A stretch of 64,000 bases of DNA from Nonomuraea helvata (GTDB lineage Bacteria > Actinomycetota > Actinomycetes > Streptosporangiales > Streptosporangiaceae). Under the pieces are notes generated by a model. That model searched no databases, was not told where the DNA came from, and saw only the letters and a program-made list of their open reading frames with translations. The DNA lies in the NCBI RefSeq assembly GCF_039535785.1, contig NZ_BAAAXV010000001.1:2790001-2854000 (forward strand). The letters are read 5' to 3'. The position numbers and the translations under genes are program-made. Positions 1-8,156 of this stretch are shown one piece after another. The number at the start of each line of letters is the position of its first letter. Position 1 is the stretch's first letter.

Positions 1-855
1 TCCCAGGAGACGGGCCCGACCCGGACCGTCAAGCACGCCATGGGAGAGACGAAGGTGCCGATGACCCCCAAGCGGGTCGTGGTCCTCGACACGGACAAAC
101 TCGACACGATGGTCTCGCTCGGCATGGCACCCATCGGCGCGGCGCAGGCCCAGGAGAACCAGAAGTGGCCCGCGTACCTCGGCTCGGCCCTGTCGGCCAC
201 CAAGGCGGTCGGCACCACGCAGGCCCCGAACATCGAGGCCATCATGGCGCTCAAGCCGGACCTCATCCTGGGCAGCAAGTTCCGGCAGGCGGCCTTCTAC
301 GACAAGCTCAGCAAGATCGCGCCGACCGTGTTCACCGAGAAGGTGGGCATCACCTGGAAGGAGAACTTCCTGCTCGACGCCGAGGCGCTGGGCAAGAAGG
401 ACCAGGCCCAGCAGCTGCTGTCGGCGTACGAGAAGCGGGCCGAGGAGGTGGGGGCCAAGTTCTCGAAGCTGCAGGTGAGCATCGTGCGGTTCATGCCCAC
501 GGAGATCCGCATGTACGGGCCCGAGTCGTTCAGCGGCATCGTGGTGGGCGACGCGGGCATCCAGCGGCCCGAGCCGCAGCAGCTGGCCGACCAGGCGGAC
601 AAGCGCTTCGGCAAGCTGAGCCAGGAGAACATCGCCAAGGCGGACGCCGACGCGCTCTTCTACACCGCGTACGGCGACGCGGCCGCCAAGGCGCAGGCCG
701 CGGTGACCGGCGGGCCGCTGTGGAAGAACCTGAAGGCGGTCAAGTCGGGTAACGCGCACAACGTGGACGACGAGATCTGGATGACCGGCATCGGCGTCAC
801 GGCCGCCGGCAAGATCCTCGACGACCTGGACAAGTACCTGACGCCGCTGGTGTGA
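1..855 (+). CDS. Iron-siderophore ABC transporter substrate-binding protein (5' truncated by window edge)
   Basis: Lipoprotein-type periplasmic-binding protein of the FecB/FepB (helical backbone) family that captures ferric siderophores outside the membrane for an ABC importer. The frame is open from base 1, so the signal peptide and lipobox lie outside the window; the first internal ATG is at 40. The readable part starts with the family pattern (VPMTPKRVVVLDTDKLDTM), then the ALKPDLILGSKF motif of the first lobe, and ends with the second-lobe segment around WMTGIGVTAAGKILDDL. The gene converges on the MOSC gene, 6 bp away. Family assignment is firm; which siderophore it binds cannot be told. 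Confidence 0.9.
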   Translation, partial: SQETGPTRTVKHAMGETKVPMTPKRVVVLDTDKLDTMVSLGMAPIGAAQAQENQKWPAYLGSALSATKAVGTTQAPNIEAIMALKPDLILGSKFRQAAFYDKLSKIAPTVFTEKVGITWKENFLLDAEALGKKDQAQQLLSAYEKRAEEVGAKFSKLQVSIVRFMPTEIRMYGPESFSGIVVGDAGIQRPEPQQLADQADKRFGKLSQENIAKADADALFYTAYGDAAAKAQAAVTGGPLWKNLKAVKSGNAHNVDDEIWMTGIGVTAAGKILDDLDKYLTPLV

Positions 856-861
856 CCCAGG

Positions 862-1635
862 TCAGGGGCGGTGGGCTGCGAGCCGTACCCGGTCGCCCCT
901 CTTGACGCGGCCGGGCCGCAGCACTCGCGCGTACACCCCCGCGCACGGCTGCGCCCCCATCTCGAACACCGGCACCCGGTTGTGCCTGGCCACCGTGCGC
1001 AGTGCCTCCGTGTCGCGCTCCAGCGGCCCGTGCGCCAGGGTCGGCACGGCGCAGCGCGGGCTCGCCACGATGACCTCCAGCACCACCTCGTCGCCCACGC
1101 TCAGCTCCCGGCCCACCCAGTCGTTCTCCGGAAAGCCCTCCTCCTCCGTCCCGATGACCAGATTGGGGCGGTAGCGGAGGGCTTCGACATGCCCGCGCGG
1201 GCTGAGGGCCCCGATCCGCTCGACGGCGGAGGTGGTGATCAGGTGGATGGGCGCGAAGTCGAAGAACGTCCCTTCGGGAGCCGCGCCGCCGAGCCGGCCG
1301 ACGGTGTGGGGCACCTCCGCGTCGATCCCCTCGGCCAGCACCTGTTCCGGCACCGAGCGCTCGAACTCGGCGCCCTCCGGTGGCACGTCGATCAGCCGTA
1401 CCTCCCGCCCGAGCAGCGCCGACAGCTTGGGGTCCCCGGGGACGCGGGCGCCCTCGATCGTCAGCAGGCCGCGCCAGAGCCGCGGGTTCTTGGCGCTGGC
1501 GATCTTCCCGGTGGCGACGTCCAGCACCGCGTGCGCCCGGTCGCCGGCGAGCCCGCGCTCGGTGACCTCGCTCTCGGAGAGCTCCTCCCCCAGCATCGAC
1601 TTGACGGGGTAGCGGAGCAGCGTCTCCAAGTGCAT
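862..1635 (-). CDS. MOSC domain-containing protein
   Basis: A 257-residue protein with the MOSC N-terminal beta-barrel start (LLRYPVKSMLGEEL, residues about 5-18) followed by the GDRAHAVLD segment and a C-terminal MOSC half ending in VYARVLRPGRVKRGD. MOSC proteins are sulfur-carrier or molybdenum-cofactor-binding oxidoreductase-like proteins (YcbX, YiiM); the substrate here is unknown. The start lies only 10 bp after the stop of the alpha/beta hydrolase on the same strand, so the two are probably co-transcribed. No strong ribosome binding site is seen before this ATG, which fits translational coupling. Confidence 0.88.
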   Translation of the reverse strand: MHLETLLRYPVKSMLGEELSESEVTERGLAGDRAHAVLDVATGKIASAKNPRLWRGLLTIEGARVPGDPKLSALLGREVRLIDVPPEGAEFERSVPEQVLAEGIDAEVPHTVGRLGGAAPEGTFFDFAPIHLITTSAVERIGALSPRGHVEALRYRPNLVIGTEEEGFPENDWVGRELSVGDEVVLEVIVASPRCAVPTLAHGPLERDTEALRTVARHNRVPVFEMGAQPCAGVYARVLRPGRVKRGDRVRLAAHRP

Positions 1636-1645
1636 GCAGCCGATC

Positions 1646-2449
1646 TTAGGCCTGGGCCCAGAAGCGGCGCAGATGCGGCACCAGCTCGTCCGCCCGCTCG
1701 TCGGGGAAGAACAGCCTCCCGCCCTCGATCTCGACGATCTCCTTGACGCCGGGGATCGTGTCGCGCAGCCAGCGGGCCCAGCTCACGTCGAAGAACACGT
1801 CTCCCGTGCCCCAGACCACCAGCGTCGGCACGGTCAGCACGGTGAGCTGCGGCTCGATGGCGATCAGGTCCTTGGCGTCGACGGAGGTCAGCATCCGCTC
1901 GAAGGCACTGCCGCCGCCGGGCCTGGCGAGGATCGGCCGCAGGAACGCGTCCACCAGCTCCGCCGGATCATCGATCCGTTCGTAGCCCTCGCCGTACGCG
2001 GTCCGGGCCAGCAGTTCCGGCTGCTCCAGCACGGCCGCCGTCAGCGCGGCCAGCTCGCCCCTGGCGGCCAGCTCCACCGTGGGCCTGAACGCCTCGGGCG
2101 GGGCGTTGGTGTGGACGTCGCAGTTGGTGAGGGTGAGCGTACGCAGGCGCTCGCGATGGCGTACGGCGAAGATCTGGGCCACGGCGCCACCGGTGTCGTT
2201 CGCGACGAGATCCACCTCGGTGAGCCCGAGCCCGTCGCACAACTCCTCGACGGCCTCGGCCAGCGCGGGCATCGACAGGTCGTCGCGCGGGGCGCTGCCG
2301 CCGTGCGCCGGCAGGTCGATGGCCACGCAGCGGCGCTCCTCGCGGAACGCCTCGATGACGTGGCGCCACAGGTATGAGCTGGTGCCCACGCCGTGCACGA
2401 ACAGGCTGACCGGCCCTTCGCCCACGTCCACGTAGCTGATGCCGTCCAT
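1646..2449 (-). CDS. Alpha/beta-fold hydrolase with Asp nucleophile, lacking an obvious catalytic His
   Basis: A 267-residue alpha/beta hydrolase. The oxyanion-hole segment FVHGVGTSSYLWRHV is near residue 18. The nucleophile elbow reads VANDTGGAVAQ, with Asp where most esterases have Ser, as in haloalkane dehalogenases. The usual C-terminal GxxH position reads EGGRLFFPDERAD, with no His, so the triad looks incomplete by eye. AAGGAG is found 7-12 bases before the ATG. It is divergent from a TetR gene across two palindromes, so it is the likely target of that repressor. Substrate unknown; it may be a non-canonical member of the family. Confidence 0.85.
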   Translation of the reverse strand: MDGISYVDVGEGPVSLFVHGVGTSSYLWRHVIEAFREERRCVAIDLPAHGGSAPRDDLSMPALAEAVEELCDGLGLTEVDLVANDTGGAVAQIFAVRHRERLRTLTLTNCDVHTNAPPEAFRPTVELAARGELAALTAAVLEQPELLARTAYGEGYERIDDPAELVDAFLRPILARPGGGSAFERMLTSVDAKDLIAIEPQLTVLTVPTLVVWGTGDVFFDVSWARWLRDTIPGVKEIVEIEGGRLFFPDERADELVPHLRRFWAQA

Positions 2450-2473
2450 GCGGATACTCCTTCGAGTTTTTCC

Positions 2474-2515
2474 AGACCGACTGTCGGTCTAGAAAATTAC
2501 CGACTGACGGTCGGT
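2474..2515. promoter_or_regulatory. Two TetR-type operators between hydrolase and tetR
   Basis: Bases 2474-2490 read AGACCGACTGTCGGTCT, a perfect 8-bp inverted repeat around one central base. Bases 2499-2515 repeat the half sites as ACCGAC-N5-GTCGGT. They lie between the divergent starts at 2449 and 2581, where an autoregulating TetR repressor would bind. That the adjacent TetR binds them is inference. Confidence 0.7.
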
Positions 2516-2580
2516 TTGTCTACGGTGGGGCGCGTCCAGCGCACCACCGCAGGCAGCGTGGCCGCACCTAGAGTGGTCGC

Positions 2581-3147
2581 ATGAACCTGAAGGCCGAGCG
2601 CGGAGCCGCCACCCGCGAGAGGGTCCTGGCGATCGCCACGCGGCTGTTCGCCGAGCGCGGCTACGACGACACCTCGATCGAGACGGTGCTGCAGGAGTCA
2701 GGCCTGAGCAGGGGGGCTCTCTACCACCATTACGCGGGCAAGGACGCGCTGTTCGAGGCGGTGCTGGAGGCCACGGAGTCGGACATCGGCCGCAAGATCG
2801 TCGAGGCGGTCCGCGGCATCACCGACCCGGCCGCCGCCCTGCGGACCGGCGTCCTGGCCTGGATCTCGCTCGCCGGGGATCCGGTCATCAAGCGCCTCGT
2901 CCTCATCGACGCGCCGTCGGTGATGGGGTGGGAGCGGTGGCGGGCCATGGAGGAGCGCTACTCGTTCGGGATGCTCAAGGCCGCGCTGGAGGCCACAGGA
3001 GCGGTGCCGGCCGAGTTCCTCGACCTGCACGCGCACATGCTGCTGGCGGCCGTCAACGAGAGCGCGCTGCTGGTGGCCAGGGGCGGCGAGCACGACACGG
3101 CGGTGGCCGCCGTGGAGGAGTTCCTCCGCCGCATCCTCGAAGGCTAG
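2581..3147 (+). CDS. TetR/AcrR family transcriptional regulator
   Basis: 188 residues with the TetR N-terminal helix-turn-helix: ATRLFAERGYDDTSIETVL then SGLSRGALYHHYAGKDALF, residues about 18-58. A divergent C-terminal ligand domain follows. It likely represses itself and the divergent hydrolase-MOSC pair through the palindromes at 2474-2515. No clear ribosome binding site precedes the ATG; a TAGAGT box ends 8 bases upstream, so a leaderless transcript is possible. Ligand unknown. Confidence 0.92.
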   Translation: MNLKAERGAATRERVLAIATRLFAERGYDDTSIETVLQESGLSRGALYHHYAGKDALFEAVLEATESDIGRKIVEAVRGITDPAAALRTGVLAWISLAGDPVIKRLVLIDAPSVMGWERWRAMEERYSFGMLKAALEATGAVPAEFLDLHAHMLLAAVNESALLVARGGEHDTAVAAVEEFLRRILEG

Positions 3148-3201
3148 GGGCCCGCGTGCCGCTGTACCGGGCCTACGGCGAGTCCAGCGGGCCGACGCTC
3201 A

Positions 3202-4260
3202 TCATGCGGTGACGCGCCCGCTTTCGAGCACGTCGGCGTAGAGCGCCATCTGGTGGCGCATGACCTTTCGCGTCAGGTCACCGATGCGCTGGGCGTGTTC
3301 GGCGGTCATGCTGGAGACCAGGTGCACCAGGGCGACATGGCCGTCCCGCTGCTCGATCGCCATGTCGGGCCACAGCTCCTTGCTGGTGATCGGCGTACGC
3401 GAGACGGTGTCGACCAGCGCCTTGTCGATCTCCGCCCGGTCGGTGTGCCACCCGATCGGCACGACCAGTTCCCCCTCGGCCGCCAGCGAGCCGTACCAGG
3501 CCCGTACGTCCTTCAGCATCGCCTCACGGGCCGCCTCGACCCGGCGCAGATCCTTCAGCGCCCGGTAGGCCGCCCGCGCGGCCAGCATGCTCTCGAACCT
3601 GGCGATCTCCCAGCCGTGCTCGGTGATCACCATGGACTGGCGCGTGCTCGGGTCGACCAGCTCCAGCACCGTCGCCTCCGCGACCGTCTGGCAGCGCGCG
3701 CCCGCGTCCGCCATCCGGAGCCACAGGTCCCAGTCCTCCAGCCCGGTCATGGACACCCGCCATCCGCCCACCTCTTCGGCCAGCCCGGCGACGTGAGCCG
3801 CCTGCGTCGGCTCGAACAACGCGTGCATCACCTGGAAGTCGGGGTGCCAGCACAGTTGGAGCGGCGGCGTGGTGTCGAGCACCGCGCCCGCCGCGTTCAC
3901 CTTGGTCGCGGCCGTCGCCGCGAGCTGGGCGCCGCCGGCCAGCGCCCAGGTCAGGTGCTCGAGATGGCGTGGCAGCCACCGGTCGTCGTGGTCGATGTAG
4001 GCGATGACCTCGCCCTTGGACTCGGCCAGGCCGATGTTGCGGGGCTCAGAAGGATGACCGTGATGGCGGGTCCGGAGCAGGCGGACGCGGTCGTCCCGCT
4101 CGGCCAGCGATGACACCACCTCGTCGGTGTCGTCGTCGCTGCCGTCGGAGACCACGATCAGCTCCCAGTCACGCAGCGTCTGCGCCTGCACCGACGCGAT
4201 GGTGTCGGCGATGGCGGCGCCACGGTTGTAGGCAGGACAGATCACCGAGACACGGGACAC
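3202..4260 (-). CDS. Family 2 glycosyltransferase
   Basis: 352 residues. The GT-A nucleotide-binding start is VSVICPAYNRGAAIADTI; the acceptor/metal segment AYIDHDDRWLPRHL carries the Asp-rich DxD-like motif; MTGLEDWDLWLRM matches the catalytic ED(x)D loop of GT2 enzymes. A C-terminal extension of about 130 residues has no recognisable domain. GAGGAGG is well placed before the ATG. It is followed downstream on the same strand by nothing obvious and lies beside the RiPP locus. It is the only glycosyltransferase near the aminosugar genes, so it could transfer that sugar, but GT2 enzymes usually build cell-surface glycans; this link is speculative. Confidence 0.88.
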   Translation of the reverse strand: MSRVSVICPAYNRGAAIADTIASVQAQTLRDWELIVVSDGSDDDTDEVVSSLAERDDRVRLLRTRHHGHPSEPRNIGLAESKGEVIAYIDHDDRWLPRHLEHLTWALAGGAQLAATAATKVNAAGAVLDTTPPLQLCWHPDFQVMHALFEPTQAAHVAGLAEEVGGWRVSMTGLEDWDLWLRMADAGARCQTVAEATVLELVDPSTRQSMVITEHGWEIARFESMLAARAAYRALKDLRRVEAAREAMLKDVRAWYGSLAAEGELVVPIGWHTDRAEIDKALVDTVSRTPITSKELWPDMAIEQRDGHVALVHLVSSMTAEHAQRIGDLTRKVMRHQMALYADVLESGRVTA

Positions 4261-4285
4261 GTACGTTCCTCCTCATAGGGGGCCG

Positions 4286-5005
4286 TCAGGCCTTCGCCGG
4301 TGCGGGCTCCTGAACGCGACCGGGGTAGGGCATGACGACGAGCGCGATGATGTCGATCATGATGTGCACGAAGACCGGCGTGAGCAGGCTGCCCGTGCGC
4401 AGGTACGTCCAGGTGAGCAGGGCCCCGCTCACCAACGCCATCAGCGTGCCGACCGTGCCCTGGTAGATGTGCCCGAGAGCGAAGACCGCCACGGCGACCA
4501 CGGCCGCGACGGGAAGAGCCAGCCCCAGCTCACGCCCGAGTCCGATGAACAGGCCGCGGAAGACCACCTCTTCGCACACCCCCGCGGAGACGGCGAGAAG
4601 GGTGGCCAGCCAGCGCTCGCGGGTGGTGCGTGCCATCAACCCGGAGGCGGCGGCGTGCCAGGGCATCGTGACACCCTGTTTCGCCAGCCAGCGCAGGACC
4701 AGCACGACCGGCGTCATCCCCAGCGGGAGCCCCAGCAGGGCGCCGTACGCGATCGCGGGGTCGGACGGTTCCTTGAATCCGATGTCGGCCGCGCCGATCG
4801 TCGGCGACAGCGCCACGACGAGGATCGCCACCGTCGCCCACACCCACATCTCCGCCGACAGGGCGGTGTAGTAGCGCGGGCGGGAGACCTCGCCGCGTAC
4901 GAGGCGTGGATACGCCCGCCGGCCGAGGAACGGAGCGACGACAGCGAGATAGAGGACAAGAGCGGCAGCGAGTATCCAGGCCAGCGGTGCGGACTCGAAC
5001 GGCAC
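4286..5005 (-). CDS. CPBP family intramembrane metalloprotease
   Basis: 239-residue multi-pass membrane protein. It carries the three CPBP/Abi motifs: CEEVVFRG (EExxxR, around residue 145), FALGHIYQG (FxxxH) and VHIMIDI (HxxxD). These residues coordinate the metal in Rce1-type intramembrane proteases. The gene is 25 bp upstream of the GT2 gene on the same strand and shares a 313-bp control region with the RiPP operon. CPBP proteases are often found beside bacteriocin and RiPP loci, in leader processing or self-immunity; a role here is inference. Confidence 0.88.
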   Translation of the reverse strand: MPFESAPLAWILAAALVLYLAVVAPFLGRRAYPRLVRGEVSRPRYYTALSAEMWVWATVAILVVALSPTIGAADIGFKEPSDPAIAYGALLGLPLGMTPVVLVLRWLAKQGVTMPWHAAASGLMARTTRERWLATLLAVSAGVCEEVVFRGLFIGLGRELGLALPVAAVVAVAVFALGHIYQGTVGTLMALVSGALLTWTYLRTGSLLTPVFVHIMIDIIALVVMPYPGRVQEPAPAKA

Positions 5006-5318
5006 GGTTACCTCTCAGAGCTTCGCTGGGTACGACCGGCGCGGGACGATGCAGGAGCCGCGCGCCGGTCGTACGGAATACATGGTAGATGGCATGACCG
5101 CTCCTTTCGGGCGGGGTGGCTCTACCGTCAGTTTGTGCGGACGTCCTGGCTCCGAGTAGACGCCGAAGTCATCGTCGCCCTATGACATCTGTCATCCAAA
5201 CCCCTCGGACCTGCGGGAATGCGGGCGAGGAAGCGGCGGGGAACTCAGCACCTCGTATAAATGCGACGTAAGCAAACTCCTCAGCAAACATCCGGAACAT
5301 CGCACGATGGACTGATTA
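5006..5318. promoter_or_regulatory. Divergent control region of the RiPP operon with a 14-bp inverted repeat
   Basis: No gene is seen in this 313-bp gap. Bases 5182-5195 read ATGACATCTGTCAT, a perfect 6-bp-arm inverted repeat (ATGACA-TC-TGTCAT). TATGACATCTGTCA recurs at 24461-24474 before the flavohemoglobin operon. A TATAAA box at 5256-5261 could be a -10 element for the gene starting at 5319, but no good -35 is apparent. The base composition here is less GC-rich than the coding DNA. Confidence 0.6.
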
Positions 5319-6293
5319 ATGACCAAATACTCGGTGCTGGTCCCGTTTGTTACTCGAAGGCCTGAGCAGATTCTTCCCTACGCGGCATTGGTGGCCCTGA
5401 GCCGGGCACACGCGCTGTGGCAGGGGCAGTCCACGCTCATCGAGCCGCACCAGGGTTTCACCTACGCGGCCGGCGCCGGGTTCCGCTCCCCGGTGGGCTT
5501 CGGCGTCACCCTCATGCCGCTGCGGCATCCGTACGAGGCCGCGCTGCAGGCGCGATCGGTGGCCATGACCACAGGTCACCCCGTCGTGGCGGGCTTCGGC
5601 CCGGGCCCGGCGATCTTCCAGGAGAACATGCTCGGCCGGCCGTATCCGAGCCAGCTCACCGCGGTCAGGGAGTACGTCACCGTGGTGCGCGGGCTGCTCG
5701 GTGGCGGCGCGATCGACTTCAGGGGCGAGTACTTCGGGTACAGGGGCATCCTGCCGCCCGCCGTGGCGCCCAAGGTCGAGATCGGCCTCGGGGTGCTCAG
5801 GCGCGGCATGGCCAGGCTCGCCGGCGAGGTCGCGGACGTCGCGGTGACCTGGTTGACCCCCGCCGCCTGGCTGGCCGACACGATCATGCCCGCGCTGCGC
5901 GAGGGCGCGAAGGCGGCCGGGCGGGACATGCCCAGGGTGGCCGCGATGGTGCCCGTCGCACTGCGCCGTCCCGACCGCACGCCTGCGGAGCAGGCCCTGG
6001 CCAGCAATGCGATGCACCTGCAGGCGCCGCACTACATCGACATGCTGCGGAAGGCCGGCGTGGGGGTGACGGGCAAGAACACCGCGGCCGACGCGGCGGC
6101 GCTCGTCGAAGGCGGCGCCTTCGTGAGCGGCGACGTCGAGCAGGTCCTGACGGGGCTGAAGGAGTTCGAGCAGGCGGGCGCCGACGAGATCATCCTCAAC
6201 CTGACCGGGGTCTACAACCTGCAGGGCCCCGACGAGACGACGAACGAACTCAAGTCCCTGCTGGGGGCACTGACCGGCCAGAAGCTGCGCTGA
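5319..6293 (+). CDS. LLM-class (luciferase-like) flavin/F420-dependent oxidoreductase
   Basis: 324-residue TIM-barrel protein of the bacterial luciferase-like family. Recognisable segments are GVTLMPLRHPYEAALQARS near residue 67, then TGHPVVAGFGPGP and REYVTVVRGLLGGG, typical of F420- or FMN-dependent members. It is the first gene of the RiPP operon, 10 bp before the putative recognition protein. No strong ribosome binding site precedes its ATG. Its reaction is unknown; it could oxidise or reduce the peptide (tailoring). It is not one of the enzymes needed for the C-terminal amine as I recall that pathway. Confidence 0.85.
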   Translation: MTKYSVLVPFVTRRPEQILPYAALVALSRAHALWQGQSTLIEPHQGFTYAAGAGFRSPVGFGVTLMPLRHPYEAALQARSVAMTTGHPVVAGFGPGPAIFQENMLGRPYPSQLTAVREYVTVVRGLLGGGAIDFRGEYFGYRGILPPAVAPKVEIGLGVLRRGMARLAGEVADVAVTWLTPAAWLADTIMPALREGAKAAGRDMPRVAAMVPVALRRPDRTPAEQALASNAMHLQAPHYIDMLRKAGVGVTGKNTAADAAALVEGGAFVSGDVEQVLTGLKEFEQAGADEIILNLTGVYNLQGPDETTNELKSLLGALTGQKLR

Positions 6294-6303
6294 AGGGGGA
6301 GCG

Positions 6304-7341
6304 ATGACTTCGACAAAGCGGAACCTGATGCACTGGGGCACCGGCCAGGCCCTGACTCCTGGCGAACCCCACCGTGTCTCCACCCTCGTCCTGGAGGACC
6401 CCGGCTACCTGCACGCGCTCCGCAGGTCGGGGCTGGTGGGCGCGACCAGCGTGGTCTTCCTGCCCGGCGGCCCGAGCGACGACGCGGGCCCGGTGGTGGT
6501 CGGCTACACGGGTTCGCTGCGCGAGGCCGGGAGCGAGATCTCCATCTCCGACTCGTTCTTCCTGCAGACGCAGGACTACTCGACCAGCGAGTTCATGTCG
6601 GTGATCGGCCCGACCTCCATCAGGATCTTCAACGAGGCCGACTTCGAGCTGTTCCTGGACGACGCCGACCGGGCGAAGAACGAGGGTCAGTTCCGCGAGT
6701 TCCTCATCCATCCCGCGGTACGGCTGGCCGAGCTGCCGGCTCTGGGCGCGGGCACCGACCGTGACGGCCCCCGGCACCGCCTCTATGTCACCGCCGACGG
6801 TGACATCCACACCTCACCCACCGGGAGCGCGATCGGCCACGCCGGCGACGACCTGCCGACCCTCGAGAAGGAGTGGGCCCGGCTCAACGCGGACAGCGAC
6901 CAGCCGTGCGCCGTCTGCCTGGCGAAGGCGGTCCCGGAGGAGCGGCGGGCCGCCGAGCTCGCGTCCCGCCCCTGGCTCGGCCGCTACCACGGCGCGATCT
7001 CGGCCCAGCAGGATCTGCTGACCCGCGGCGAGACGGACTTCCGCGTCTCCGGTTTCGGCGGCCGGCTGGTGCGTGGCCTCGAGGAGGTCGAGAACCCGGC
7101 CGACCTGGTGACGGCGGGCCTGCCGCTGCTGCTGTGGACCGAGGAGTCCGCCTACGTGCACACTCCGTGGCCGTCGAGGACCTTCAAGATCGAGCACCGG
7201 GCGGGCCAGCTCGTGGAGGCGCTGCTGGTGCACGGATCGATGGAGGCGGCCGCCCGGCACGACGACCCCAGGGGCCTGGAGACCGTCTCGTCGTTCTTCG
7301 CCAAGGCGGGCGTGCGCCTGACCGCCGAGGAGGCGTCGTGA
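6304..7341 (+). CDS. Putative daptide-type precursor-recognition (MpaC-like) protein
   Basis: 345 residues with no motif I can place in a common enzyme family. GGGGGAG precedes the ATG and the stop overlaps the next gene's GTG. In characterised daptide clusters (Microbacterium paraoxydans mpa), a RiPP-recognition-element protein accompanies the oxidative decarboxylase, aminotransferase and methyltransferase. This gene holds that position and is the only unassigned protein of the set, so the call rests mainly on context. Visible features are a CAVC pair near residue 200 and a beta-rich segment RLYVTADGDIHTSP. Profile comparison with RRE models would decide it. Confidence 0.6.
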   Translation: MTSTKRNLMHWGTGQALTPGEPHRVSTLVLEDPGYLHALRRSGLVGATSVVFLPGGPSDDAGPVVVGYTGSLREAGSEISISDSFFLQTQDYSTSEFMSVIGPTSIRIFNEADFELFLDDADRAKNEGQFREFLIHPAVRLAELPALGAGTDRDGPRHRLYVTADGDIHTSPTGSAIGHAGDDLPTLEKEWARLNADSDQPCAVCLAKAVPEERRAAELASRPWLGRYHGAISAQQDLLTRGETDFRVSGFGGRLVRGLEEVENPADLVTAGLPLLLWTEESAYVHTPWPSRTFKIEHRAGQLVEALLVHGSMEAAARHDDPRGLETVSSFFAKAGVRLTAEEAS

Positions 7342-8156
7342 CGTCGCTCGACGCCCCCGCGCTCGCCCGAGGCGCGGCCCATCTCCTGGCCGAGCTCGGG
7401 AACCGCGCGGAGGTCCACGACCTGTACAGCCCGGAGGGCGCGGCGGTCTATCACGACATGGCCGGCGGGGACACCCAGGAGGTGCGCGAACTGGTGACGC
7501 TGGTGCGCGCCCTCCCCGGTCCCGTCCTGGATCTCGCCGCCGGCTCCGGGAGGCTGACCCTGCCGCTGCTCGCGCTCGGCCGCGAGGTGACCGCGCTGGA
7601 CCTGTCGGAGACCCTGCTGGCGCTGCTGAAGGAGCGGCTGGCACAGTCGCGGGGCAGGCTCGCCGAGCGCTGCACGGTGGTCCACGCCGACATGCGCGAC
7701 TTCGCCCTCGACGAACGGTTCGGCGCGATCGTCCTTGGCACCTCGTCGATCTCGCTGCTCGACCCGGCCGGCCGCGCCGCGCTCTACCGCAGGGTCCGCG
7801 CCCACCTGCTGCCGCAGGGACGGTTCCTGCTGACCACCGTCGAGCTGCACGCCCCGCCCGGGCAGGAGGAGGCCGAGTTCGCCTTCACCGGTCCCAGCGG
7901 CCGCTCCTACCGCTTCTTCGAGCGCTGGGCGCGTGCCGACGGGCGCCGCGTGGTCGCCGTCTTCCCCGCGGAGACAGCGACGGAGACGGAGGCGGAGCAG
8001 CTCACCGTCTGCACGACCACGATCGGCGTGCTGCCCGCCGACCTCCTGGAGTCGGAGCTCACCGCGCACGGCTTCGCGGTGCGCTCCCGGATCCCGCTCG
8101 GCGACCAGAGCGGCAGGCACCGCGACGTGCTCATGGAAGCCGAGGTGGCCGCATGA
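7338..8156 (+). CDS. SAM-dependent methyltransferase, putative daptide N-methyltransferase (MpaM-like)
   Basis: 272 residues from a GTG that overlaps the previous stop (GTGA). The class I SAM fold is shown by motif I VLDLAAGSGRLTLPLLALG (residues about 53-71) followed by the acidic end of strand 2 VTALDLSE and motif AIVLGTSSISLLD. In daptides the matching enzyme dimethylates the amine made at the former C-terminal Thr. The role here is inferred from the neighbours: aminotransferase and dehydrogenase genes follow with 4-bp overlaps. A sugar-N-methyl role is an alternative, given the aminosugar genes downstream. Confidence 0.8.
   Translation: MTSLDAPALARGAAHLLAELGNRAEVHDLYSPEGAAVYHDMAGGDTQEVRELVTLVRALPGPVLDLAAGSGRLTLPLLALGREVTALDLSETLLALLKERLAQSRGRLAERCTVVHADMRDFALDERFGAIVLGTSSISLLDPAGRAALYRRVRAHLLPQGRFLLTTVELHAPPGQEEAEFAFTGPSGRSYRFFERWARADGRRVVAVFPAETATETEAEQLTVCTTTIGVLPADLLESELTAHGFAVRSRIPLGDQSGRHRDVLMEAEVAA

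Noticed and set aside
3154..3212. Short frame coding for about 18 residues after the tetR gene (VPLYRAYGESSGPTLIMR-like)
   Set aside because: No ribosome binding site and too short to show any family; it is most likely chance sequence before the convergent glycosyltransferase stop.
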